A stretch of DNA of 64,000 bases from Porodaedalea pini (taxonomy: Eukaryota > Basidiomycota > Agaricomycetes > Hymenochaetales > Hymenochaetaceae): the NCBI GenBank assembly GCA_002794775.1, contig NBAY01000006.1, positions 496,001 through 560,000 on the forward strand. Reading direction: 5' to 3'. The position numbers were made by a program, and so were the translations under genes. Positions 46,931 through 59,300 of this stretch are shown one piece after another. The notes under the pieces were generated by a model that made no database searches, was not told the origin of the DNA, and was given only the letters and a program-made list of their open reading frames with translations. The stretch's first letter is position 1, and each line of letters opens with the position of its first letter.

Positions 46931-49078
46931 CACCTTTAGAAAGAGATGATGGTTGTAAAAAACGAAGGAACAGATGCCGGTTTTAGAGCTTTGATAACCA
47001 TGTTTTCAAACTCCGAAAATAAAAACCTCACGTGACGAACCACAAGTGACAAGCTCGCTCTTGTCCATGAACGCAGCAGCCACGAATCTGCGCCAAAGAC
47101 AGAATTTCCTGTATAATTTGAAAGCGAACAATGCAAGATGCTCGTGGCACCGTTGGGCCGTAGTCGCTGTGGATCAATTCTCATGCTCTTGCCTGCATTC
47201 CTCAGTCGATGTGGCCGATTGGACCTGCAAGCTGTTCCGGGCTTGTCTGCAGTGTCTCGTTCAAATCCACTTGGAGGCCGTCACCTGGCTTTCTTTGCGC
47301 AATACCCCTCGTTATTTAGCAACTTACGATAACTTCATACGTTTACGATTACATCGGCTGTGATGCTCCTCTCTTGCGGTATCGGATGTGCTCTCTCAAA
47401 GTCTCATCTTCGGTGGCCGACAATGATGCGGAGAATATGTCGGCATCCAAAAGGGCACCTACAGCCACGCTCGTTTTGCGGTTACTTTCGCCTCCGCAGC
47501 CTCCACTCGTTTAGGTTTGACCGTCGACGCATCTAATGGAGATCTTGACATAATTCTCTTGAATGTACAAGCGTCAGTTCAATGCCTCGGAAACTGGATG
47601 AAAAGACTGTTGGCTTTGGAGGGTCTTCGAGTTCACGGAAGACAAACCTCGAGTCTCTTCGACTGCACATTGATGCAATATAAAATGTTTTTACCGAGAA
47701 TGTGCCTGCACGCGTCTTTGACGGTCTGATTCCCAGCAAAAAATTCGTTGGGCGTCGTCAGCACATAGCTCAGCCAGGTGTTCCTCATGTTATGTGAGTC
47801 CAAAGCTCCCGATGTGTGAGTTATCTACTTCGGGGTAGCGGCTAAAGGGGTGGAAGAGTGTTGAGAGACCTTTGCCGGCATTGTTTCTATACTGATACTG
47901 ACACTGATTTTAGGTCCATGAGGAGCTTGGTCAAGCGAGGGTGGATACATGATGTTTGAATCCAGGTAAGCAGCATTTTTTACTGTCTGTTGTAGCTATT
48001 TCTCAACTGTGTCTTAGGATCCTACTCCTGCCCGGAAGACCTCGTCCGGTGGACGTTCAAGGCAACTACTGGCGTGAAGCATGTTATCATTCCACATGTC
48101 CGACGTAACGAGTCCCATGTTCCATGACTTCGGAAGTCGTATTGTAAACCTCTCAGGAGATGACCACCTCGCCATCAAGTACCCCAAGCTTGTCGCGCAG
48201 CTGATGGTCCAATATTCAAAGGATGAGAGACAAACGACATAAAGCTCAAATACAAGCATAGCCCGGAAACGTTCGCGTAGATTGAACTAGAGTTTGTATC
48301 TGAGGTTTGTGAAGCTGTAGGATCGCATCGAGGAATGTTGGTCTCCGAGAGAATTACATCGTCGTCAAATCACCATGGCCAGCAATTGACATTACCGCTT
48401 GGCCAAACCCTTGTTCTGATGAGGCTTTAGCTTATTGATATCTTTTATTGTCGAAGGCTTCCACCGGAACACCCGTAAGAGGGAAGAAATTATTTCCAGC
48501 TTACATCCGCATGATGATCGAGGTGAGCTCATTCCAGTTTTCTGTGTATGAGTTGTCTACATCTTGTTCAAAGGTCTTTGCAACCGTTGCAGCCGAGACT
48601 GACCGCATGGCCTGTGCCGACCGTGTCGAGGACTGCACCGAAACGGGAAGACGACAATATTGGTTCCAAATAGTCTCTCCCTTTACTCTTCCTTTCGCCG
48701 CTGTTTACCCGCTCCATCCACTCATCATTCTTACTCGTTTCTGGACTCACTGCGAAGCATTTCCCCCTCTCTTATTGTCACATACGTTTTCCTCACTCTT
48801 GCTGGAACGAGTCAGACGTAGAGAGAAGAGAATCCAATTCTTCAAGCTCCGACCCAGGCAAGAAGGGCGCGAAATAAGTGGCATGCATAAATACTTGCAC
48901 AACAGCGTTGAGATGGAAAAAGTCCGTACAGCACGGTAAAACGTAGACGATCCACCGCTAATGTGTCACATATATACACGGACGAACAGTTGTGACAAAG
49001 AAAAAATGGGGGAAATAAAGGAGAAACGCGGGAGAACGAAAGAGGGACACAAAGAAATTGTGCATAAGGTTTTAGGGT
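46931..49078. other. gene-poor stretch with degenerate open frames
   Basis: About 2.1 kb between the PAB1 upstream region and the end of SCAMP without a supported intact gene. Scattered fragments look weakly protein-like (see 48096-48242) but are separated by stops and do not splice into one frame. No terminal inverted repeats or reverse-transcriptase motifs were recognised. Confidence 0.4.
48096..48242 (+). pseudogene. possible protein-kinase-like fragment
   Basis: A 48-residue frame reads MSDVTSPMFHDFGSRIVNLS then GDDHLAIKYPKLVAQLMV before a stop. The pattern Phe-Gly-x-Arg-Ile-Val-x-Leu...Leu-Ala-Ile-Lys-Tyr resembles the first beta-strands and ATP-binding lysine of the aminoglycoside-phosphotransferase/kinase-like family common in basidiomycetes. 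No catalytic loop follows within reach, so it is at most a relic. Chance resemblance is quite possible. Confidence 0.25.
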
Positions 49079-50630
49079 TCACGAGGAACCTCTGCTGAAC
49101 TGTCGTTTTGCCCAGTGAGTTGCGAGCTCCGACTTCGCCTGCGATTATGGATGAGCCATCGAAAGATATTAAGGATTGTTCGTATTCAATACTAAAGAAA
49201 GAGAACGTACATTATTGAACGTATGTCCCTGCGCATTATGATGCATCCAGATCTACACAGATGTATGATAGCCATATTAGCATCCAAGTCAAGTGACGCT
49301 ATACGTAGTGAAGCAGCAAGCAACTAGAGCCAAATAACGCACCTGTCGGTAGTAGAATGCGTTCCCCAGACCCTGAACGACCCATCCGATGGTCGCGATC
49401 GTGCCGAGCACGCCAGCCGCGATGTGTCCGCCCGCATACATCTGGATCATCTGGATCAAACCCGCGGAACCCGTCCTGTTTCCGCACAGCACAGTCATGC
49501 ATGACATAACATTGAAACCGCACATTAAATTAATCGAAGTTTGAAAGGTGAACTGTTAGAGGACGTGGAAGGTGAAAGGGAAGGGGGAAGGACAAACCCC
49601 GGGATGCCGATGATCCTATTGGTGTTGTAAGGCAAGTTAGATGAGTTACTAATTAAAGCAAGTAGGCTTAGGGAGAGGACACGCACATGTAAATAGAGAA
49701 CACGAGATGCCAGCCACCAAAGAAGAAATAAAAGTCTGCCCATGCATGTATGGAAGATGACATTCAGCTAAGCGCCAGAAGGTCGTGTTTGGAAGAAAAG
49801 AAGAAAGGCGCACAGTAATAAAGAGCTTGTTCCTGAGCGAGAAGTTGGACGTTAGCTGGGATATGAAATGCAAAGGTATGAAGTACCTTCATGTAGGCAT
49901 TGTATATGGGCCTAGAACAGCCGCCGTGAGTATTTAATAATGAATTGGTAAAAGAAGGAAAGAAGGATCACCTGTACCACAGGAGGAACGAGAGGACGCC
50001 AATGATAGGGATGTATCTGTTACACAATAAATCGCATGAACACACCGAGTGATACGACACTGCGCACCCTATACTGGATCCGAGGTCACGACCTCCGTCG
50101 CTTGAGCCGGAGACGAGGACGAAGATGCATGAGATCATATTGACGACAAGCGTGCCGAGGAGGATGAGCCAAAGGTAGTAGAGGTGCCACACCAGCGGCT
50201 TCGAGTCGTGTGGAATTTCGTCCTCGATTGAGTGGAATATCAGTGGAAAGACTATCCAGGACAAGTACCGGTACCTAATGAGTACACACAGAAAAAAGAA
50301 AAAAGAGAGAGAGAGCAGACGCACACGGCGGCCAGTTATTCCTCCCATTCCGCCGAAGGTTCTCCTGTCTCTGTGTCAAGTCCCTTTCACGCGCGGCGAG
50401 CTCTGCGGCGCGCCTATCGAGTTCTGCTTGCTTCGTAGCGAGCTCTGGGTCGTAAGTTGATGTTGCTGCGGATGCGACATGCGTGCTGGAACCTGCGGGA
50501 TCGTCGAAAGGGTTCTCGTCGAGCGAATGCGTGGATGCGAATGGGTTTTCTAACGGCGCGTTACCTAACAAGGGGTCGCTCTTAGTCTCAATGTTGCATT
50601 CAGAGTATCTTGGAAGCTGAACTTACTCAT
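49079..50630 (-). CDS. secretory carrier-associated membrane protein (SCAMP)
   Basis: Four-pass membrane protein of the trans-Golgi/endosome recycling pathway. Seen: a minimal first exon (ATGA, then a GTAAGT intron) giving MSNAPLENPFASTHSLDENP with two Asn-Pro-Phe motifs (EH-domain binding sites). A charged coiled coil follows (ELATKQAELDRRAAELAARE...LTQRQENLRR), then NNWPP leading into YLSWIVFPLIFHSIEDEIP, an amphipathic segment unique to the family. Membrane spans include WHLYYLWLILLGTLVVNMIS, YIPIIGVLSFLLWYRPIYNA and GGHIAAGVLGTIATIGWVVQ. The YRPIYNAY loop is the SCAMP signature. The C-terminal exon encodes AKSELATHWAKRQFSRGSS. Many very short exons in the membrane part make exact joins uncertain there. 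Confidence 0.88.
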
Positions 50631-51359
50631 GATGGTAGGATAGGCTCAGTACTGCGGTGACGCGCAGCAACTGTGCAGTCCAAGCTGTTTCTGTAGTCGT
50701 GTCCGTGACACGCTGCCCTTGTGACGCGTTTCTAGGTTTCGTAACTTGCTTATGTCATAACATCGGCAGACTAATCGGGGTGCCGGTGGGCCGTATAGGC
50801 CGACGGCGTCTAGAAATCTGAATAGTCCACTATTGTATTTTCCTAGCCTTTCTCTCGTGGTACGGAAAATCAGTTGAGCTGGCAAGTGAGTCGGAGACTC
50901 GACGGCCGTTTCCCTGTATATGTATTGCATGAAGGAAGATGAAATGAACTGAGCAGCAACTGCGACGATGTCACGATGGACCAGTGCGGATGTCGAAGGC
51001 CGTCGCGAGAGTGACCAGATCACTTTAATTTGATCTTGCTTACGGCAGAACGGGTACAAAAGCGGCGGAGCGATCCTTCGCTCTTCATTTTCCACCCTCT
51101 CTTTTCTCCCACTCTCGTCCGTCGCTTCCCCTTGCTGCGCCCGCTCTCAGGTCGGTCTTTCTCCCTTCAATTTCATGCACCCGCGATCCTCGCACTGACG
51201 AGAAACGTGTCACTTTGACAGCGCATTTCTCTCCTACCCTTTCGTTCAAATAGTCGCTCACTTGCACTTCCCATCCTTTATCGGCACTTCAACTTTGAAC
51301 GACCCGACCTAACACTCCCTCTCACAACTACGGTCTCTTTCATACGAACGAAATCCACG
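50631..51359. other. promoter region of secreted expansin-like gene
   Basis: Divergent spacer. From about 51090 to 51340 the plus strand has a marked CT-rich tract (CTCTCTTTTCTCCCACTCTC and similar), typical of strongly expressed basidiomycete genes, directly before the ATG at 51360. No gene seen. Confidence 0.45.
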
Positions 51360-52463
51360 ATGATCGCTTCCAAGACGCTCCTCGCACTTTTTGCCGCCGC
51401 TACGGCCGTCTCCGCTCGCGTCGTTCCTCGCGCGACGCCCCCGGCAGGTTGGTGGACCGCAGGCCTCGAGGACTACGACACCTACCATACTCGCTACCTC
51501 GCCCTTGGATGCCAGAACTACCACGGCCAGGCCTTTTTTGACCAGTGCTGCCACCCGCTCAAGGTGAGTTTCCATTCACATCATTTCATCTAATTTCGGC
51601 TCCCTAATTGGGTTATTTGTTTTAATCAATTATAGAAAGATGAGACTCTCGAGACTGCTCGCCCCCCGCAGTGCATTCCGTCTGCTTCTGCCTCGGTCTC
51701 TGCTTCTCTTGCCGAGCCGACGTCGACCGTGACCACTCCGGACGATGAGCCGCCGACCTCGGTGACTGCTTCGGCTTCGGGTTCTGCCTCTGCCTCAGCT
51801 TCTCCAGAGACGAATGTTGCAGATGACGAGGGCGACGATGATGACTGCGACTCTGAGGACGACGAGGGTGACGACGACGACGACGAGGACTGCGAAGACG
51901 ATGGCGATGATGAGGGCAGCTCTTCCGCTTCCTCGTTCTCGTCTACCGCCGCGCCGACCTCCACTAAGGCTTCTTCGTCTGCTTCCACCGCATTCACTGC
52001 TACGTCGTCCAAAAAGGTCTTCGTACCCGAGTCGACCTCCACGCCCACTTCGACTCACAGCTCTTCGTCCAAGAGCTCCTCGAAGGCATCCAGCACCAAG
52101 ACGTCTTCGACCGCCGCGTCCAAGAGCACCTCGTCCTCCTCAAACGGGCCCTTCACCGACGGTGTCGCGACGTTCTTCTACCAGGGTGGTGTCGCAGGCG
52201 CGTGCGGCACCGTGCACTCGGACTCAGACTTCATCGCCGCGATCGACTCTAGCCGCTACGGCAACACCGGTGAGAAGTCGGACCTGTGCGGCAAGCAGGT
52301 CAAGATCACGAACACGGACAACAACAAGAGCGTCACCGTCACGATCGCGGACGCATGCCCCACGTGCAACAACCAGGACAGCATCGATCTCAGCACCGGT
52401 GCGTTCAACCAGATTGCGTCGGAGTCGACCGGCGAGGTTCCCATCTCCTGGGAGTTCGTCTAG
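51360..52463 (+). CDS. secreted protein with C-terminal barwin/expansin-like double-psi barrel
   Basis: Seen: signal peptide MIASKTLLALFAAATAVSAR, then a short Cys-containing domain (LALGCQNYHGQAFFDQCC). One intron (51565-51635) follows, then a long Ser/Thr/Ala-rich linker likely to be O-glycosylated. It is interrupted by an acidic block (about 51825-51920) of some 40 residues, nearly all Asp, Glu or Gly with three Cys. The C-terminal domain begins GVATFFYQGGVAGACGTVHS and contains CGKQVKITNTDNNKSVTV, IADACPTCNNQDSIDLSTGA and FNQIASESTGEVPISWEFV. The Gly-Ala-Cys-Gly, Asp-x-Cys-x-x-Cys and Asp-Leu-Ser elements are those of the double-psi beta-barrel shared by expansins, barwin and fungal RlpA-like proteins. 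Role in wall or plant-polymer binding is inferred. Strong CT-rich leader. Confidence 0.85.
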
Positions 52464-53054
52464 ATGACTTACTCTCAGTCTCCCTCTTCTCTTCCTCTTT
52501 TCTCATCTTTCATTGCTCTGGGTTCACGTATCCTTATCCCGTATGTCCTGGTCGATCTGCTCTGCCCACCCTTTTCTTTCCTCTACGGCGCTAGTTGTCC
52601 GTATCCTTATTCCTTAACTTTCAATGCGCAAGTCGCAAATGCGGGACTTGTTCCCTACTCTGGATTCACCTAGTACGCTCGTGCATTGGTGTATTGTATT
52701 CTTCCCCTTTCTCCCTTTTTTACTTGATGTGTCTCTGCTCTGCCTTTCTTGAGAGGTTGCGCGCTGGTGGGACCTGTGGTCCTGTCTTGGTCGTGTAGCG
52801 AATAAAACAAAGATTGTTCTGTATTAATGGTGTGAAGTACGAATTTTAACGGAAGACGACGTCATTTCAACTGGGATGCGTTTGCATATTGTACCCGAGA
52901 CGCGCCTCTTGCTCTCAAGCACGACCAACACTCATCTAAATAATCTATTGAGAGGTCTCTTGCAAGGAAGCCAACCGCAGCATTTATATAATTACTTATT
53001 GCGAAGTTTGTGGGGCGCGAACTTGAAAAAGGAGCAGAAAATCGAGAAGAGACG
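52464..53054. other. 3' flank and spacer
   Basis: T/C-rich 3' flank of the secreted-protein gene, an AATAAA-containing segment near 52801, then the short promoter of the next gene. No gene supported. Confidence 0.45.
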
Positions 53055-54490
53055 ATGCAGAACATCCTCGTCGTTGGCGGGAACGGGTTCATCGGTGCGC
53101 TCCCTTACAATTTGGTCTATGTTTTCATAGCTGACAATCCATGTGTTATCTTTTCTACACGCTATGCTCTTGACCGACCCTAACATTCATCCTCACCTGC
53201 TGTGACGCTACGAATCTGCTCGCGCTACATATTCTAAACAAAACAAAACTTTTAAAACTCGAACGTCAAAAACAAAAGGCTCAGCAGTATGCAAAGCAGC
53301 CCTCGCGCGGGGTATGCGCGTAACGAGTCTCAGCTCCTCCGGCCGGGCATTCCGCACGCCGAAGGGGCACGCACCAGCGTGGACGGAACGCGTCGAATGG
53401 CGCGCGGGGGACGCGCTGCGGCCGGAGGAGTTTAGCGGTTTGATGGATGGGAAGACGGCGGTTGTGCATACGCTTGGGGTGCTTTTTGAGAGTGGAAGTT
53501 CAAGTGGAAAGGGAGGATATAAGGAGGCGTTAAGGAGGAGCGATCCGTTTGGACTTGCGGGTGCTGTGATGAGGAGCGTGTCGGGCGCTGTGTTTGGAGG
53601 AGGACGGAACCCACTTGAGGAGGGGGAAGGCGAGTATGAGAGGTTGAATAGGGATGCGGGCACGTCTGTCTCTGATTTCATAGCATTTTTTTTCCGACTG
53701 ACGACTTCTGCTTTTACTTCTGATAAAATTTGGCAGCTCTGACCGTTTGCTCTGCATTCGCTGCCAGCGTCCCGCCAGCTCCCATCGAAGCGGTCGAATC
53801 GAACTCAACGTTGAGATCGAGGCGCCCATTTGTATACGTTTCGGCGGAGGATATCTTCCGCCCTCTCGTTCCCGCACGCTACATCGAGACAAAGCGTGCG
53901 GCAGAGCGCGGGGTCGCGAAGATGCTAAGTGAGAGGACGGATATGCGAGCTGTCTTTATTCGGCCAAGTATGTTTTCTTACTGTCTGTTGCTTTGAAAGA
54001 GAGGGTGAAAAGGTGTTAACGGTTCCGACTATTTATTGAAGGTATAGTGTACCATTCGCATTTCCGCCCGTTAACGACGCCAATCGCGACGTTGCTCGAT
54101 CTTTCTGCGACAATCCACCGTAGCCTGCCAAACAACGCACCGACGCCTGCGGCTATCCTGCGCGCACTTTCCTCTTCCTCCTCTCCCTTCGCCTCTTCTA
54201 CTTCTTCTTCCCCTTCACCGAATGCGACCTCACACAACGACCACGAACTGTTAACACCCGGCGCCCTCGCGCCCTCCCCTCTCTCCTCACTTGCAAATGC
54301 GCTGACAGTGCCCCCGATCCATGTCGACCACGTCGCTGAGGCAATTGTGCGTGCAGTTACAGACGATGCGCTCGAGGGTGTACTGGATGTGCGTCGCATG
54401 CGAGAGGTTATTGGGTGGGTGGAGAAGGGACGTGGGCCGGAGGGCCACGTGCAGGCGAGAGGGGATGGACCTACTCGTGAGCGTGTTTGA
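53055..54490 (+). CDS. NAD(P)-binding oxidoreductase, COQ11-like
   Basis: Atypical short-chain dehydrogenase/NmrA-like protein. Seen: MQNILVVGGNGFIG with the Gly-x-x-Gly-x-x-Gly dinucleotide motif, split by an intron before SAVCKAALARGMRVTSLSSS. Next come WRAGDALRPEEFSGLMDGKT, AVVHTLGVLFES, then RPFVYVSAEDIFRPLVPARY, IETKRAAERGVAKML (the Tyr-x-x-x-Lys-like pair is present as YIETKRAAE) and AVFIRPSIVYHSHFRPL. The LVPARYIETKRAAE and VPPIHVDHVAEAIVRAV segments match the mitochondrial YLR290C/Coq11 family linked to coenzyme Q synthesis. Assignment to that group is from overall pattern. A Ser-rich loop near 54170-54230 is expanded. About five introns inferred. Confidence 0.75.
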
Positions 54491-56351
54491 GGCTTGAAAT
54501 CCAGTACTAGTGTACGAATCTGTAGAGGGGATGGAATATAGGTGTTTGCTTTTTTCTGCCGGACTTCATTCTCTACATAGGCATACTAATTAATTTGGGC
54601 ATGTAGAATGTTTCGACCACTCATAACAGGATTTTTGTCTAAAGAAACTGCTACTTGTGAAAACGATTTCTACTGCATCTTGCTTGCACGTTGATTCTTT
54701 AAGTCCAGGAAGCTGTCCGTATCCGTAGCGTCGTGTCTATGTAATACTACTACAGTATTCTGCAATACTTCGAGTAATCTTCTTTCCAGTCACTTCTGAC
54801 GTCCTTCCCTCCTCTGAGGCCTTTAATAACTTCCGAGCGCTCCTTTTGTAATCCAACACTGCTTGCACCTTATGCCGCTCTTGTATTTTGACCTGCGTGA
54901 CCTCCCGGAACTTGAACTACGTGGCCCTCGCTTTCCACCGAGTCATTGTCAGACAAAAGAGCAACACGATACCGGAAGAATATGATTGAGGTCGAGGATC
55001 TCTAAGGTCATGCGTGTCGCACTCATTGTCGATGACATTGAATTGAGGACTAGGACTAACTTCCACAATGCCTCACATCACAAGAGCATTCCGACGATTC
55101 TTCGTTGGTCATGTCAACAGGCTGGGAATATTCGAGGTCGAAGCAATTGACGTTAGGAAAACGAGAAAGGGGCTGCAGAGTGGAGGCAATTCTCGCAGGG
55201 TTTGTTTTGGATAACTACACGTCTTTTGCTTCGCAGCCGTTGGTGACAGTTAATGCCTCCATGAGAATGCAAGACAATGAAAGATTATCCAATAACAACT
55301 GCAGGATCTGAGGTCGCAGCCGGAGTACTTGTGAATATGGAACTCGTGTAAGTTGCTGAACAGCAAGGGAGTCTGCGGGAAAGGTCCAACATCGTCGGAA
55401 TAGCTTTGTAACTCGATCGTGCAACTCGGGAAACATGCCAGACTGCATTCGAGGTGCATGATATCCCTGAATTTTTTAAATAATATTCCCATATTCCGAG
55501 GACCCCACAAAAACTGGCCGGAGGGTTTCCAGATAAGCGACGGCGAAAAAGAGGTTTGGCAACAGCATGAACGCAGAAACCGCCTGACTCTTCAGGTGCT
55601 TGAGGGAAGTGACGAAGTTTTGATATGCGCGCTAGCATCCTCCTTAAAAGAATAAAAGATCGCGCTGACGACGAGCAGCTTTGGCCAGATAGCGGATAGC
55701 TCATGGAAAACGCGATCATGAACTAGTCCACGCCATCTTCAATGTGAACTGGACTTTCTAATGCAGAATTGGATCCGCATTAGAAAGGAACTCTGCAAAT
55801 TCTGAGTCTATGAAATCCATCATAAGAACATCAATGAAACCTGGGAGTGCAGAGCATGAAAATGCAAGGTCATGGAATACACCTTTTCCCAAGGGGGCCC
55901 GTTTGCTCTTTTTCAAGAAGATGGAGGGCATCTACAACTTTCAAATGCGTAGTTCGTAGAGATTGAATCGAGCATAATCACAAGGGCGAGACTCTAGCAG
56001 ACTGCTGAAAGCTCCATAAGGTCATCAGCTACAGTAATATCAAGACTGAAGCTGTTTCCTGTGAACATACCAAAGCAATTGTGCAGTTATGGCATACTCA
56101 CGTGCATTTTGAATTATCCGCCTTTGAGTTGGAGGGGGAAAAAAGAGGTCTTAGATTTTAGAGATCGCAAGACGCGCTTCCAAAAGTTTCAAATCGTGGC
56201 CGGCATCCTCCTCGCGTCGGCTATTTATAGAAATTTTACGTAAATGTGGCTAAGGCTTCTTCGTGAGAAATGTTAGCCAAAGCCAACCGTTCCTCAGGGT
56301 GTGTCACGGAGACCGTTCAGAGTTGTTCACTATCCCTGCACTCTTTCAGCC
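54491..56351. other. gene-poor stretch, possible F-box-like relic
   Basis: About 1.9 kb without an intact gene. On the minus strand near 55250-55720, fragments such as GPFPQTPLLFSNLHEFHIHK look like leucine-repeat-type strands of fungal F-box proteins. Frames are broken, and no F-box or start region can be joined. This is weak evidence. Confidence 0.3.
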
Positions 56352-59300
56352 ATGTCGTATATTGAGACTGACCTGAATATGGGTGGGCATCCTCCACATG
56401 ACGAGGGTCTACAGATGCACTCCTCTATTAACGGTGACCCAAAGAATGCCGTTGCTGAGGAGGACGAAGACGAAGAGGGCGAAGGCGATGTGATCGAGCA
56501 GGGCAAGAACATTTCTGACGATAGCTCAGAGGAAGAGGACGAAGACGAAGAAGCCGCTCGACGCGTTCGGGAAGGCTTTATCGTCGATGAAGATGAGGAG
56601 GAGGAAGATGACGACGACGAGGAGCGTCGGCGAAAGAGGAAGCGTCGGAAGCACAAGCATAAGAACAAGCACCGCAGACGTGAGTTTATTCTTCTATGTT
56701 AGAAAGGATATAATTTTTCAAATTATTGCGATTCTCTTGTACAGATGAAGTAGACGAGGAGGAGGATCTCGATGAAGATGACCTCGAGCTACTTGAAGAA
56801 AATACGGGCGGACGCATTCGTTCTCGACACTTGACGCGATTGCGCCGAGGGCGCGACTCCGACGACAGCGGTGAGGGTTCGTCGTCGCGTCGCAAGGTCA
56901 TAGTTGAGTCATCCGATGATGACCTTGATGAGGCAAATATTATTGGTGCGCGAGAGATTCAAGACATCCAAAATATCTGGGATGATGACCGCGCGGTCGG
57001 GCGTGACGATGACGATGAGATGGACATGGACGATTTTATCGACGACGAGGACGACGAGGTGGAGGGGGCAGGTGCTATGGCAGAGGAAGAACGCGAGGAG
57101 CGTCGGAGGGAACGGAGGCGTCTGGAAAAAGAACGCAGAAAAGCCTTGAGAAATCGGCCGGAATTGACTGGCATTGACGCAAGGTGTGCAATATTTTTGT
57201 CTCCTGTTCATTTTGACTAAGGCTATGTTCTACTTCTAGCACTTGGGATGAAATACACGACGTGTTTGGAGACGGGCATGACTATGATTGGGCGTTAATT
57301 GACGATGAAGAGGAAACTATGGCGGACGAAGCTGGGAGGCCTGAGATGAAGTATCAAGACGTGAGTCGCCGCTGACTTTATCCTTCTCGATATGCTAAAC
57401 ACTGGTGTTTCAAGGTCTTTGAACCTTCCGAAATCAAGGCCCGGCTGTTAACAGAGGACGATGATCTGATTCGCGCTCAAGATATCCCAGAGCGAATGCA
57501 GCTCGCCACCTCTACATTGTCTTCTAACGTCAGCATTGCATTCCCAGAAGCCCTTAATTCTGCAGAATGTGTCGATGCTGCTTCCTGGGTTACACCGCGT
57601 CTTGGAGGAGCGAAGGAACGCGATTTCTTCAAGTCCGATGGGAAATTCTATTTCCTGCTCGGGAAGCTTGTCGAAGCCGTCACCCGCGCCCTGGAATTTC
57701 TGCTGGTTCAACATCTAGAGGTTCCGTACATCTATGCCCATCGCCGAGACTTCATATCGTATTTCAATCCTCAAGATAATCGTGCGCCGCGGGTCGAGCT
57801 CCTCAATCAAGATGACCTTTGGCGTATCTATGCCCTCGGGCAGAAGTTCCGCTCTCTATGCCAAAGGAAAAAGGCATTACAGCGAATTTACGAAAAGCTT
57901 GAACTGCGTGACGAATACTATGAAGAGCAGCTACAATCGAACATGGACAGCGTAGAGGTTGTAGCGGATGTTACGCAGTGGCTTGGGATGAAATATAAGG
58001 GCAACAAGAGGAAGGAGTCTTTCGGACTGCACGACAACAACGATGAAGACCAGACTGAGGCAAAGAAGCATAAGCTCCCGAGCCGATTGTCCGGGTATGA
58101 AGTCGCCAAGAAGAGCATTGTCTCCAGAATTGCTGAGGTACGCTCTGGTCGTTTTTGCCTTCCTGCACTACCAGTTAGCTCAATACATGGTTAAATCAGG
58201 GCTACGGCATAAAATCGCATGAGATCGTCATCAACTTCATGTCTGCGGGTCATAATGTGCATTTCGTCGAGGACCAAGAACTGTCTCCTGCCGCTTTTGC
58301 GGAACAATATGCTGACCCTGACCCCTCCAAAGTCCTCCCTGCAGAAGAACTGCTTCGTCAGGCCCGGATGATCATAGCGACCGAGCTTGGGATTGATCCT
58401 TTACTGCGCCGACATGTCAGAGATCAGTTCAAAAACTTCGCACAAGTCTCGATACTCCCGACGGACCGAGGGAAGACCAAAATTGACGATCACCACATAT
58501 TCTATGTTTGTCCCTTTTCGATATTCGGTTTATTCTCAAACTGAACGGAGTAATTTAGATGTTCAAATACCTGCACAACAAGCCAGTGGGAGAAATGCTC
58601 CGCTCCACCCAGTTTCTTAATATACTTGATGCGGAATCGCAGCATCTGGTAACGGTCACCATCTCCCTTCCGAATGACATCAGACAGAGACTTGCAAACC
58701 AGCTAGTGGAGGCCTTTGCGTCAGACAGCTTCAGCGAGATGGCGAAAGTGTGGAATGAGGAGCGTGCTCTTGTCGTTGAGGAAGCCATCGAGAAGCACCT
58801 TATTCCGATGGGTACCAAGTGGGTTCGTGAGTACGTTCGCGAAGAGGCTGAAGACTATCTGGCAAAGAGCTGCGGTGACGCTTTGTATGAGGTTCGCCAA
58901 CAAGTTTTTCAGGCTTTATGGCTTCACTCATATGTATTTCTCAGAAAGTAAATGTTGCTCCATATCGTCCCCCTGATCTCCAAGACGGCGAGCAAGCTTC
59001 TGTTCTTGCAGTATCCTGGGGCAAGGGCGATCCAAAGAGGGACGAAATTAACCTGGTTTTCCTCGACGAAGCTGGTCGTCTTCGCGAACATACTCAGATC
59101 GATAACTTGCAAGACTCGAATCTCAGAGAGGAGTTTAAGGACCTCGTGAAACGGCGGAAACCTGATGTGATCGTAGTTGGTGGACTATCGATTAACACCA
59201 CAAACCTCTCTCATCAAGTCAAGATGACTCTTGACCCTCACAACCCTGCCCTTCTAAGACCGGACGAACTTGGATTCGTGGATGATGTGAATGATGATCC

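Noticed and set aside
47240..47270. GTTCAAATCC resembling a tRNA B box
   Set aside because: No acceptor stem, D arm or anticodon arm could be folded around it.
51795..52467. Arg/Thr-rich alternative plus-strand frame of 217 codons and antisense Ser-rich frame
   Set aside because: Frame-shifted readings of the repetitive Ser/Thr/Asp linker of the secreted expansin-like gene.
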